Part shown: in pieces, positions 17,571 through 25,325 of the stretch
How the letters are laid out: each line of letters starts with the position of its first letter
Numbering within the stretch: the stretch's first letter is position 1
Source of the DNA: JACDCY01 sp964350145
GTDB taxonomy: Bacteria; Gemmatimonadota; Gemmatimonadetes; Gemmatimonadales; Gemmatimonadaceae
Assembly: GCA_964350145.1 (NCBI GenBank)
Contig: CAYGJL010000011.1
Span: forward strand, 1 to 64,000
Direction of reading: 5' to 3'
Length of the DNA stretch: 64,000 bases
Notes under the pieces: model-generated
The model's input: the letters and a program-made list of their open reading frames with translations, nothing else
Databases searched by the model: none
What the model was told of the DNA's origin: nothing
Position numbers and translations under genes: made by a program

Positions 17571-17939
17571 ATGTACACATTTCTGCTGGTCATTCTGATT
17601 ATCGACGCGCTGCTCCTCGTGGGAGTGGTGCTGATGCAGGCTGGAAAGGGCGGCGGCATGGCCGCCAGCTTCGGAGGCGCGAGCTCTTCCTCCGACTCTC
17701 TTATCGGAACCCGCCAGGCCGGCAACGTCCTGACCAAGGCGAGCTGGTGGCTGGGTGGGATATTCCTAGCGCTGGCGTTCATCCTGCAGCTGATGTCGTC
17801 GCGCCCGCGCACGCCCGAATCGGTGCTCGACCGTCCGCTTTCTGCGCCGGTCCAGAGCGCTCCGACACCGACTGGACCCGCGCCCGCCGTGCCGCTCGAG
17901 CCGGCTCCGGCGACGCAGCCGCCGGGGGGCACGCCCTAG
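17571..17939 (+). CDS. secG: Preprotein translocase subunit SecG
   Basis: A small inner-membrane subunit of the SecYEG channel. The 122-aa protein has two predicted membrane segments (FLLVILIIDALLLVGVVLMQ at residues 3-22, and WLGGIFLALAFILQL near 60-75). Between them is the conserved cytoplasmic loop QAGKGGGMAASFGGASSS. The C-terminal 45 residues are a Pro/Ala-rich tail (TPTGPAPAVPLEPAPATQPPGG), longer than in most SecG proteins. The position after tpiA is typical. Confidence 0.9.
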   Translation: MYTFLLVILIIDALLLVGVVLMQAGKGGGMAASFGGASSSSDSLIGTRQAGNVLTKASWWLGGIFLALAFILQLMSSRPRTPESVLDRPLSAPVQSAPTPTGPAPAVPLEPAPATQPPGGTP

Positions 17940-17940
17940 C

Positions 17941-19068
17941 TTGGCGGTGACGGCGGTCTCCTCCAATCCGGGGTTCCTCCTCCTCGAGGACGGAACCCTT
18001 TTTCACGGCCGGGTGCACGGACATGCGTCGAGCGCGGCCGCGGAAGTCGTATTCACTACCAACATGACCGGGTATCAGGAGGTCTTCACCGACCCCTCGT
18101 ACAGGGGACAGATCGTTGTGATGACCGCGCCGCAGATGGGGAATTACGGCATCAATGTCGAGGATCCCGAATCGTCGGAGCCGCAGGTGTCGGGTGTAGT
18201 GGTTCGCGAGCTGTCCCGCACGTATTCCAACTGGCGCGCGACCGGGGATCTCCGCGGTTGGTTGCTCGATGCGCAAATTCCTATTCTGGAGGAAGTTGAC
18301 ACGCGCCGCCTAACTCGCCACTTGAGATCCGCCGGAGTGATGCGCGGCATCGTGGCGGAGGGCGCCACGCCGACCGCGGAGACGCTCGCCATCCTCGATG
18401 CGTGCCCGTCCATGGAAGGCCAGGACCTGGCATCGGTCGTCTCGACGAAGAAGGTTTACACGTGGGGTAACCCGCAGGCGCCGCATCACATAGTGGCGTA
18501 CGACTTCGGAATCAAGCGCAACATTTTGCGCCTGTTCGACGAGAATGGCTGCCGAGTCACTGTGGTCCCCGCCAACACGCCACCCGAAGCAGCGCTGGAG
18601 CTCGATCCGGACGGGATCTTTCTGGCCAACGGCCCAGGTGATCCGGCGGCGGTCTCGTACGCGCCGAACACCATCAATCGGTTGGCCCGTCAGGGCATAC
18701 CAATGTTCGGCATCTGCCTGGGGCATCAGCTGATAGGGCTCTCCTTCGGCGGGTCCACGGTCAAGATGCCGTACGGCCACCGGGGCGGAAATCACCCGGT
18801 CCGGGAGTTGTCCACCGGGCGGGTGCTGATAACCTCCCAGAACCACGGCTTCGCCGTGGAGGGAAGCGAGGCCGGGATTCCGGGGGCTCCCGAGCTCGAG
18901 GTGACCCACCTGAACCTCAACGACGGCACGATCGAGGGCATGCGCCACCGTGAGCTGCCGGTCTTCGCGGTGCAGTATCACCCCGAGGCCGCCCCCGGTC
19001 CGCACGACGCCAAGCCGCTTTTTCAGGAGTTTCTGGCCGCCGTAACTGGAGCCGCCAAGGTCCTTTAA
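17941..19068 (+). CDS. carA: Carbamoyl-phosphate synthase small (glutaminase) subunit
   Basis: Supplies ammonia from glutamine to CarB for arginine and pyrimidine synthesis. The 375-aa protein has the N-terminal LEDGTLFHGRVHG domain and a class-I glutamine amidotransferase domain with the nucleophile Cys259 in GICLGHQL, followed by HRGGNHPV, SQNHGFAV and QYHPEAAPGPHD. The start is TTG at 17941, one base after secG. GTG at 17947 is an equally possible start. The large subunit carB is not adjacent, so the two subunits must be encoded apart. Confidence 0.95.
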   Translation: MAVTAVSSNPGFLLLEDGTLFHGRVHGHASSAAAEVVFTTNMTGYQEVFTDPSYRGQIVVMTAPQMGNYGINVEDPESSEPQVSGVVVRELSRTYSNWRATGDLRGWLLDAQIPILEEVDTRRLTRHLRSAGVMRGIVAEGATPTAETLAILDACPSMEGQDLASVVSTKKVYTWGNPQAPHHIVAYDFGIKRNILRLFDENGCRVTVVPANTPPEAALELDPDGIFLANGPGDPAAVSYAPNTINRLARQGIPMFGICLGHQLIGLSFGGSTVKMPYGHRGGNHPVRELSTGRVLITSQNHGFAVEGSEAGIPGAPELEVTHLNLNDGTIEGMRHRELPVFAVQYHPEAAPGPHDAKPLFQEFLAAVTGAAKVL

Positions 19069-19072
19069 ACGC

Positions 19073-19101
19073 TTGACACATAACAACTAAGGTCCTAGCT
19101 T
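19073..19101 (+). promoter_or_regulatory. Sigma-70 type promoter for hup
   Basis: A perfect -35 box TTGACA at 19073-19078, a 17-nt spacer and a -10 element TAGCTT at 19096-19101, starting 5 nt after the carA stop. The predicted transcription start is about 43 nt before the hup ATG. This is one of the two clearest promoters in the window. Confidence 0.7.
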
Positions 19102-19150
19102 CGGTTGCATGGTGGCGCTTTCCGCGCCGTCTTTTAACTGAGGCCCGGAC

Positions 19151-19477
19151 ATGACGAAGGCCGACCTTGTCGAGCACGTGACCGCCGAAATTGCCAAGAC
19201 GGCCGGTCCGATGATCTCCAAGAAGGACTGTGCTCGAGTCGTCGACGCTTTTCTGGAAGCGATTAAGGACGCCCTGAAGGAACAGAAGAACATCGAGGTC
19301 CGCGGGTTCGGGACTTTCAAGATCCGGCAACGGAAAACGCGCATGGCGCGGAATCCCCGAACTGGTTCTCCTGTAGAGGTTTCCGCGCGCCCGGTGCCCG
19401 TGTTCAAGCCGTCCAAGGAGCTCCGCGCTCTCGTCGCGAATCTGACCGACGCGGAGATGCACGCCCTCCCCGAGTAA
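19151..19477 (+). CDS. hup: HU/IHF family DNA-binding protein
   Basis: A histone-like protein that bends and compacts DNA. The 108-aa protein has the helical dimerisation half (MTKADLVEHVTAEIA, KKDCARVVDAFLEAIKDALKEQ) and the beta-arm region with RGFGTFKIRQRKTRMARNPRTG, ending in PVPVFKPSKELRALV. The C-terminus is about 15 residues longer than in E. coli HU. The gene has its own strong promoter upstream. moaD begins 6 nt after its stop, so moaDEA may be co-transcribed with it. Confidence 0.93.
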   Translation: MTKADLVEHVTAEIAKTAGPMISKKDCARVVDAFLEAIKDALKEQKNIEVRGFGTFKIRQRKTRMARNPRTGSPVEVSARPVPVFKPSKELRALVANLTDAEMHALPE

Positions 19478-19483
19478 TCGCGC

Positions 19484-19735
19484 GTGGCGCAGGAGATACA
19501 GGTGAAGGCGCTCCTGTTCGCCTCCTACGCCGATGCCTTCGGCTCCGCCGAGGTGCCACTACTACTAGTAGTAGGTTCGACCGTCGGCGACGCCGTCGCC
19601 GCTATTCGCGCGAAGTTTCCGGCGGCGATTCCCGCCCGCCCGCTCGTCGCCCTCAACGAGCGCTACGCCCGCTACGAAGACGCTCTCGCCCACGGCGACG
19701 AGATCGCGCTAATTCCGCCAGTCGCAGGCGGTTAG
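19484..19735 (+). CDS. moaD: Molybdopterin synthase small subunit MoaD
   Basis: A ubiquitin-like sulfur carrier. The C-terminal Gly is thiocarboxylated and donates sulfur to precursor Z. The 83-aa protein starts KALLFASYADAFG, has LVALNERYA and ends in PPVAGG with the required Gly-Gly. Residues 26-30 (LLLVV) are encoded by five consecutive codons of rare type, CTA CTA CTA GTA GTA, which make a perfect 16-bp palindrome at 19559-19574. GTG start at 19484. The stop directly abuts the moaE start. Confidence 0.9.
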   Translation: MAQEIQVKALLFASYADAFGSAEVPLLLVVGSTVGDAVAAIRAKFPAAIPARPLVALNERYARYEDALAHGDEIALIPPVAGG

Positions 19736-20197
19736 ATGCGCGCGGCTCTAGTAACCCGTCCGATCGACGTCGCCGCGCTGGTTGCCGAAGTGGCCGCTCA
19801 TTCCTGCGGCGCCGTCTCGATCTTCCTCGGCACCGTCCGCAACGTGCACGAGGGGAGGGCGGTCACGGGGATCGAATACAAGGCATACGAGGGAATGGCG
19901 GTCCGGGAGCTTGAGGCAATCCTGCTGCGCGCGCGCGAGCGCTTCGCCGTGGAGCATATTGTGGTGGAGCACCGGCTCGGCATGCTGGAGCTCGGCGACG
20001 CCAGCATCGCCGTCGTCGCGGCGCACCCTCACCGCCAGCAAGCCATGGAAGCGACCCGGTACACGATCGAAGAGATCAAGCAGACTGTGCCGATCTGGAA
20101 ACTCGAGCACTACGCCGATGGTACGCGCCAATGGGTAGATCCCACCCGGAGCGCGCCGGCGCAGCCGACCGCGCCTATCGCGGAGGTCGTGGGGTGA
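19736..20197 (+). CDS. moaE: Molybdopterin synthase catalytic subunit MoaE
   Basis: Works with MoaD to convert precursor Z to molybdopterin. The 153-aa protein has the family pattern GAVSIFLGTVRNVHEGRAV, YKAYEGMA, HRLGMLELGDASI, AAHPHRQQAMEA and the catalytic-Lys region VPIWKLEHYADG. ATG start directly follows moaD. The stop overlaps moaA (GTGA). Confidence 0.95.
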   Translation: MRAALVTRPIDVAALVAEVAAHSCGAVSIFLGTVRNVHEGRAVTGIEYKAYEGMAVRELEAILLRARERFAVEHIVVEHRLGMLELGDASIAVVAAHPHRQQAMEATRYTIEEIKQTVPIWKLEHYADGTRQWVDPTRSAPAQPTAPIAEVVG

Positions 20198-21165
20198 AGG
20201 ACGCTTTCGGCCGGAGCATCGAATATCTCCGAATCTCCGTCACCGACCGGTGCAACTTCCGCTGCCTCTACTGCATGCCCTTGGAAGGTCTCCAGTGGCT
20301 GCCGCGCGGCGAGATCCTGTCGTACGAGGAGATCGCCGAAGTCGTGCGGCAGCTCGCTCCGCTCGGCCTGCGCCGGCTGCGGCTGACCGGCGGAGAGCCG
20401 ACGATTCGCCCCGCGCTGCACAAGCTCGTGGCGTTGCTGCGCGCGATCCCCGGGATCGACGACATCGCGCTGTCTACCAACGGTTCGCGCTTCCCGGAGC
20501 TCGCGCCGGAGCTCAAGGCCGCCGGACTCGATCGCGTCAATGTCAGCGTGGACAGCCTCCGTCCTGGCCGCGTGCGCGACATCGCGCGGCGGACCGTGAC
20601 CACCCCGCCGATGGACGCCTTGCGCGCCGCGACGCGCGCAGGGCTCGCACCGGTCAAGGTGAACGTCGTGGTGATGCGCGGCATCAACGACGACGAGATC
20701 GTGGACTTCGCGCGGCTGACGCAGGAGCACGAGTGGCATGTCCGCTTCATCGAGCTGATGCCCGTGGGCGACATGCGCGGCGCGACCTGGGAGCACGTGG
20801 TCCCGAGCGACGAGATATTGAATCGGCTCTCCGCGCTGGGCCCGATGACGCCGTGCGACGGCCCGGCCCGCGGCAACGGCCCGGCCGTGTATCACCGGTA
20901 CGCCGGCGCGCCGGGCACGGTGGGCGTGATCACGCCGATGACGCACACCTATTGCGCGTCGTGCAACCGCGTCCGACTCACGGCTGACGGCCGGCTACGC
21001 ACCTGCCTGTTCGGCGACGCCGAGGTGAACCTGCGGGATGCGTTGCGGGCCGGGGAGCCGCTCGAGCCACTGTTCGGGCGCGCGCTGGAGGAGAAGCCGA
21101 AGGAGCACGCGCTGCTTCAAATGCAGGTCGGTGGTCTCCGCGCGCTGTCGCAGGTGGGTGGCTAG
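20194..21165 (+). CDS. moaA: GTP 3',8-cyclase MoaA
   Basis: A radical SAM enzyme that starts molybdenum-cofactor synthesis from GTP. The 323-aa protein has the SAM-cluster motif CNFRCLYC (Cys20, Cys24, Cys27), the GGEP motif in LRLTGGEPTIRP, a second cluster motif CASCNRVRLTADGRLRTC and the C-terminal Gly-Gly needed for activity (SQVGG). I chose the GTG at 20194, which overlaps the moaE stop, rather than an ATG at 20131, because the additional residues are a shadow of moaE. MoaC, the next enzyme, is not in the window. Confidence 0.95.
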   Translation: MKDAFGRSIEYLRISVTDRCNFRCLYCMPLEGLQWLPRGEILSYEEIAEVVRQLAPLGLRRLRLTGGEPTIRPALHKLVALLRAIPGIDDIALSTNGSRFPELAPELKAAGLDRVNVSVDSLRPGRVRDIARRTVTTPPMDALRAATRAGLAPVKVNVVVMRGINDDEIVDFARLTQEHEWHVRFIELMPVGDMRGATWEHVVPSDEILNRLSALGPMTPCDGPARGNGPAVYHRYAGAPGTVGVITPMTHTYCASCNRVRLTADGRLRTCLFGDAEVNLRDALRAGEPLEPLFGRALEEKPKEHALLQMQVGGLRALSQVGG

Positions 21166-21264
21166 CGGACCGATTATGTTGTGAATGTTGGACATTCCAA
21201 CAGGCGGTTGCTTGCTCGCAATAGCCAACAGCCAATAGCCAACAGCCAATAGCTCCCTAAAGAA
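21166..21264. repeat. moaA-mdh spacer: inverted repeat plus 14-nt tandem repeat
   Basis: A 7-nt inverted repeat TGTTGGA/TCCAACA with a 3-nt loop lies at 21186-21202. It overlaps a second one, GAATGT/ACATTC. At 21220-21253 the word AATAGCCAACAGCC is repeated 2.4 times. The reverse complement of the same word family occurs between nuoE and nuoF (45591-45620). Confidence 0.85.
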
Positions 21265-22194
21265 ATGGTCAACAAAATTACTGTCGTAGGCGCCGGCAAC
21301 GTCGGCGCCACCGCGGCCCAGCGGCTCGCCGAAAAAGAGCTTGCGCGCACCGTCGTACTCGTGGACGTCGTCGAAGGAATCCCGCAGGGCAAGGGACTCG
21401 ACCAGTGGCAGTCGGCGCCCATCGAGGGGTTCGATTCGCGCATCGTCGGCACCAACGGCTACGAAGCGACGGCCGGCTCGGACATCGTCGTCATCACCGC
21501 GGGAATTGCGCGCAAACCCGGGATGTCGCGCGACGATCTGCTCAATACCAACGCCGGGATCGTCAAGCAGGTCTCGGAGCAGATCAAGCAGACGTCGCCC
21601 AACGCCATCATCATCATGGTGTCGAACCCACTGGACGTGATGTCCTGGGTCGCGAAGCAGGTGACCGGTTTTCCACGCGAGCGAGTGCTCGGCATGGCCG
21701 GCGTGCTCGACACCGCGCGCTACCGCGCGTTTCTCGCCGAGGCGATGGACGTTTCCGTTCGCGACATCCAGGCGATGGTACTCGGCGGGCACGGCGACAC
21801 GATGGTGCCGCTCGTGAGCTACACGAGCGTCAGTGGAATTCCCGTGCGGCAGCTGCTCGCAGCCGACAAGCTCAAGGCGATCGTCGAGCGCACGCGCGGC
21901 GGTGGCGCGGAGATCGTCGGTTTCCTCAAGACCGGCTCGGCGTACTACGCGCCGTCGGCCGCGGCAGTGCAGATGTGCGAGGCGATCGTGCTGGACCAGA
22001 AGCGAATTCTGCCTTGCGCGGCGTGGCTCGAAGGCGAATATGGATTGTCGGGGCTGTTTCTCGGCGTACCGTGCAAGCTCGGACGGAAGGGGCTCGAGCA
22101 GATCATCGAGGTTGAGCTCACGCCGGACGAGAAGGCGGCGCTCGAGAAGAGCGCGGAAGCCGTGCGCGAGCCGATGGCGGCAATCAAGCTCTAG
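21265..22194 (+). CDS. mdh: Malate dehydrogenase
   Basis: NAD-dependent oxidation of malate to oxaloacetate in the TCA cycle. The 309-aa protein is of the LDH-like MDH type: VVGAGNVGATAAQRL at the N-terminus, VVITAGIARKPGMSRDDLL (substrate Arg loop), VSNPLDVM and the catalytic His in VLGGHGDTMVPL. ATG start after the repeat-bearing spacer. It is the last + strand gene before the minus-strand hydrolase, with 19 nt between their ends. Confidence 0.95.
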   Translation: MVNKITVVGAGNVGATAAQRLAEKELARTVVLVDVVEGIPQGKGLDQWQSAPIEGFDSRIVGTNGYEATAGSDIVVITAGIARKPGMSRDDLLNTNAGIVKQVSEQIKQTSPNAIIIMVSNPLDVMSWVAKQVTGFPRERVLGMAGVLDTARYRAFLAEAMDVSVRDIQAMVLGGHGDTMVPLVSYTSVSGIPVRQLLAADKLKAIVERTRGGGAEIVGFLKTGSAYYAPSAAAVQMCEAIVLDQKRILPCAAWLEGEYGLSGLFLGVPCKLGRKGLEQIIEVELTPDEKAALEKSAEAVREPMAAIKL

Positions 22195-22213
22195 CCAGTC
22201 CCGCTCGCGGGCG

Positions 22214-23194
22214 CTAGTTCCGCGAGCGCAAGACGAACCCGGCAACGGCGTCAACGAGTGTCGGGTCGATCGCAAGAGTTGAGTCGCCGTAAGCGGGCAA
22301 CTGCTCCAGCCGGCCTGCGGGCGTCTGCTTCAGAACGTGGTTCATCCCCTGAATCAGGTTGAGCGTCGCCCGCGGGTGGCCGGCCGCGATCGCCCGGGCG
22401 TCTTCCTCCAGCGCTTGAATGTCGTGGGTTCCCTGCACGACCAGCAATGGAACCCCGAGCCGGCCCGCGACAACTGCCGGATCGTGCTGGAACCAGGAGA
22501 TCAGGTACGGCTGCACGCTCGGCCGGAACAGCGCGCCAAGCCCGGGCGGCACTGTGTCGAGCAGCCCCCCGCGCTCGAGCTTGCGGACGGCGGCTGTCGC
22601 CTGGGCCAGGAGCGGCGGCGGAAGCTGTGCGGAGAGCTGCCGGATGATCACGTCGCCGGCGGGCGCGCCCGCGCCGGCGATAGACACCACCTTTGCTGCG
22701 GGGATCGCCGGCGCGGCAAGCATGCCTATTAGCGAGCCCTCGCTGTGGCCGATTATTACCACCGACGAGAAGCGGCGGTCCGCGGCCAGCCTGCGCCCCC
22801 ATGCCGTGGCATCGTCGACGAAATGATCGAAGCGCAAATCCGTCTCGTTCAGGCCCACGACACGGCTCAGGCCGATGCCGCGCTTGTCGTACCGCAGGGA
22901 AGCGATCCCGCGCTCCGCGAGAGCCTCGGCCAGATACCGCAGCGAGTTGTTCTTCCCGGGGAGCAGCGGCGTGTTGCCATCGCGGTCGGTAGGGCCCGAT
23001 CCAGCGATTATCAGCGCGACCGGCGCGGCCCGGTTCGCGGGCACCAGCAGCGTGCCATGCAACGTTCCGGATCCCGTCACGAGCGAATCTGGAAAGCTGC
23101 CTGGCATGTGTGGGGCGGCGACCGTTAACGAAGCGGGCGGTGCGCACGCCGCGATCAGGAAGAGCGCCAAGAGCGATGAGCGGTTGTCTTTCAT
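22214..23194 (-). CDS. Alpha/beta hydrolase, predicted lipoprotein
   Basis: A 326-aa serine hydrolase. The N-terminus is a lipoprotein-like signal (LLALFLIAAC, with lipobox Cys at about residue 17), so it is probably anchored in an envelope membrane. The hydrolase domain has IAGSGPTDRDGN (oxyanion-hole region), ASLRYDKRGIG, the nucleophile motif GHSEGS, and the likely acid and His in VQGTHDIQ and GMNHVLK. It resembles dienelactone-hydrolase or esterase proteins, but the substrate is unknown. It stands alone on the minus strand with its own promoter and a perfect palindrome at the expected transcription start, so it is probably under a dedicated repressor or activator not encoded nearby. Confidence 0.85.
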   Translation of the reverse strand: MKDNRSSLLALFLIAACAPPASLTVAAPHMPGSFPDSLVTGSGTLHGTLLVPANRAAPVALIIAGSGPTDRDGNTPLLPGKNNSLRYLAEALAERGIASLRYDKRGIGLSRVVGLNETDLRFDHFVDDATAWGRRLAADRRFSSVVIIGHSEGSLIGMLAAPAIPAAKVVSIAGAGAPAGDVIIRQLSAQLPPPLLAQATAAVRKLERGGLLDTVPPGLGALFRPSVQPYLISWFQHDPAVVAGRLGVPLLVVQGTHDIQALEEDARAIAAGHPRATLNLIQGMNHVLKQTPAGRLEQLPAYGDSTLAIDPTLVDAVAGFVLRSRN

Positions 23195-23233
23195 GGGATC
23201 CTCGTACCGAGGGAAGTGGGCTCCCCAACGCAG

Positions 23234-23257
23234 TTAGACACTTAGCTAAGTGTCTAA
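23234..23257. promoter_or_regulatory. Perfect 24-bp palindrome (putative operator) at the hydrolase promoter
   Basis: The sequence TTAGACACTTAG followed by its exact reverse complement, with no loop and no mismatch. It begins at the last base of the minus-strand -10 element and covers the expected +1 region, 40-63 nt before the hydrolase ATG. Two-fold symmetry and position fit a dimeric repressor site (MarR- or TetR-like). The regulator is not identified. Confidence 0.65.
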
Positions 23258-23286
23258 GTATCGCCCAGGTGCCATCAGAATGTCAA
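23257..23286 (-). promoter_or_regulatory. Sigma-70 type promoter for the minus-strand hydrolase
   Basis: On the minus strand, -35 TTGACA (complement of 23281-23286), an 18-nt spacer and -10 GATACT (complement of 23257-23262). The palindrome 23234-23257 follows directly. The rest of the 23195-23420 spacer shows no clear + strand promoter for korA. Confidence 0.6.
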
Positions 23287-23420
23287 GCCTCGGGTGGGGC
23301 GTTCTCCTGGGTCGAGGGGGGAAAACCTGACAGAAACACTCCTTAACGCCGACTGACACCTGCATTTCGCGGGCGAGAATTGAGGTACATGCGGGATCCC
23401 ACAATCGACTCGCCCTCGCA

Positions 23421-25325
23421 ATGACCGCTGCTGCCGTGCGCCTGGACCGCGACGCCTTCGTCGCAACCCGTGTGCTCAAGCTGCCCGAGCACACGATCGA
23501 GATCGTTTCCGACTCCGGCGAAGGTGCGCAGAAATGCGGCCAGATATTTGGCGCCGTCTGCGCCAAGATGGGCAACGGCGTGTGGACGGTGGAGATCATC
23601 CCCGCCGAGATTCAGCCACCGCCCCGAATCGCGGAAGGCGCCAGTGGGAACCGAATCCGGTTCGCCACCGGACCCGTCACCAATTGGGGCGATCAGACGA
23701 ACCTCGTCGTCGCCTTCAACGAGCAGGTGCTCGTCGGCCGCCACCGGCTCGGCGCGCTGGCGAGCGACGCCATCGTCCTCCTCGAGAACAGCTGGGCATC
23801 GAACCCGAACCCTGAGATCAAGGCCGCCTGGGACACGGCGCTTGCCGAGCTCTATGGGCACGGGTACCGGATCATCGAAGTACCGATGGAGGAGCAGTGC
23901 CTCACCGTGGACGACAATCCACGCAAGGGCAAGAACATGTTCGCGCTCGGACTCCTGGCGCATATCTACGACCGGAGTATCGAGCGAATCGAAGAGCAGA
24001 TCGCGCATGCGTTCCGGAAGAAGTCGGAAGCGGTGTATGCCAAGAACGTCGCGCTGATGCGGCTCGGCTACGATTGGGCCGCCGCCAATCTCGATTTCCG
24101 TATCGAGATTCCCACCAAGCCGCCGGAGCAGGCGCTCGTCGTGATGAACGGGAACGAGGCGCTCGGCATGGGCGCGCTGGCATCGGGAATGGAGCTGTGC
24201 GCGATGTACCCCATCACGCCCGCAACGTCGGTCTCCCACTATCTCGCGGACGTCTTCCGGAAGTTCGGCGGAATACTGCATCAGGCAGAGGACGAGATTG
24301 CCGCGGCGGGCGTCGCGATCGGAGCGTCCTACGCGGGGAAGGTCGCTTTTACGATCACTTCCGGGCCGGGACTGGCACTGAAGACCGAATTCCTCGGGCT
24401 GGCCGTGATGACGGAGACTCCACTCGTGGTCATCGACGTGCAGCGTGGCGGGCCGAGCACGGGGCTTCCGACCAAGGTCGAGCAATCCGATCTGCTCGCC
24501 GCGCTGGTCGGGCAACCGGGCGACGCCCCGCACGTGGTGATGGCGCCGGCGACGATCGAAGAGTGCTTCCACTCGGTCGTCACCGCGCGGCAGATAGCGG
24601 AGACGTTTCACACGGTCGTCGTCATTCTCTCCGACGCCAATCTCTCAACGGGCGTTCAACCCTTTCCGCGACCGCAGCTCAAGAAGGAATGGCTGGCGGC
24701 TGAACTCGACCTCTCGCCGGTGGAAGAAGGGAGGCGGCCGTACGAGTGGGATCCCCGCATGGGCACGTCTTCCCGGCCGGTGCCGGGGCAACCCGGCGGG
24801 ATGTACACGCTGACCGGCTTGTCGCACGACGAGTCGAGCAGGGTCGCGTACGGCGCCGGCATTCACCAGCACTCCACCACCATGCGCAGCCGCAAGATCG
24901 CCGTCCTCCAACAGACGCTGCTCCGGCCCGCCATCTATGGCGACGACGAGGGCGACTTGCTCGTCGTCGGCTGGGGCAGCACGAAGGGCGCGATCGAGGA
25001 GGCGATCGACCGGGCGCGCGCCGAGGGGCTGAACGCTTCCTCGACGCATCTGACGTTCCTCTCGCCGCTCCAGCCCGGACTGAAGGAGATCTTCTCGCGG
25101 TTCCGAAAGGTGATGACGGTCGAGATCAACTACAGCGACCCGCCGGGAGAGCCGTTCATCACCGACGAGAACAGGCGCCGCGGACAACTCGCGATGCTAC
25201 TTCGCGCGCAGACGCTTTGTGACGTCGACTGCTGGACGCGCGTGCCCGGTGAGCCGCTGCGTCCGGGATTCATTCACGCCGCGATTCGCGACGCCACCAT
25301 CGGACTTGTCGGAGGCCCAGCATGA
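23421..25325 (+). CDS. korA: 2-oxoacid:ferredoxin oxidoreductase, fused gamma-alpha subunit (KorA type)
   Basis: With KorB it oxidatively decarboxylates a 2-oxoacid, most likely 2-oxoglutarate, to the acyl-CoA and reduces ferredoxin. The 634-aa protein has an N-terminal gamma domain (DSGEGAQKCGQIFGAVCAKM, residues about 35-55) fused to the alpha domain. The latter has AMYPITPATSVSHYL with Tyr263, the ITSGPGLALKTE segment and QRGGPSTGLPTKVEQSDL. This fused arrangement is typical of KorA proteins. ATG start at 23421. The stop overlaps korB (ATGA). It opens the ferredoxin/Rnf gene cluster. Confidence 0.9.
   Translation: MTAAAVRLDRDAFVATRVLKLPEHTIEIVSDSGEGAQKCGQIFGAVCAKMGNGVWTVEIIPAEIQPPPRIAEGASGNRIRFATGPVTNWGDQTNLVVAFNEQVLVGRHRLGALASDAIVLLENSWASNPNPEIKAAWDTALAELYGHGYRIIEVPMEEQCLTVDDNPRKGKNMFALGLLAHIYDRSIERIEEQIAHAFRKKSEAVYAKNVALMRLGYDWAAANLDFRIEIPTKPPEQALVVMNGNEALGMGALASGMELCAMYPITPATSVSHYLADVFRKFGGILHQAEDEIAAAGVAIGASYAGKVAFTITSGPGLALKTEFLGLAVMTETPLVVIDVQRGGPSTGLPTKVEQSDLLAALVGQPGDAPHVVMAPATIEECFHSVVTARQIAETFHTVVVILSDANLSTGVQPFPRPQLKKEWLAAELDLSPVEEGRRPYEWDPRMGTSSRPVPGQPGGMYTLTGLSHDESSRVAYGAGIHQHSTTMRSRKIAVLQQTLLRPAIYGDDEGDLLVVGWGSTKGAIEEAIDRARAEGLNASSTHLTFLSPLQPGLKEIFSRFRKVMTVEINYSDPPGEPFITDENRRRGQLAMLLRAQTLCDVDCWTRVPGEPLRPGFIHAAIRDATIGLVGGPA

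Noticed and set aside
22214..23194. Calling the minus-strand hydrolase a specific dienelactone hydrolase or peptidase
   Set aside because: Only the general serine-hydrolase motif and the lipoprotein signal are clear, so the substrate cannot be read from the sequence.
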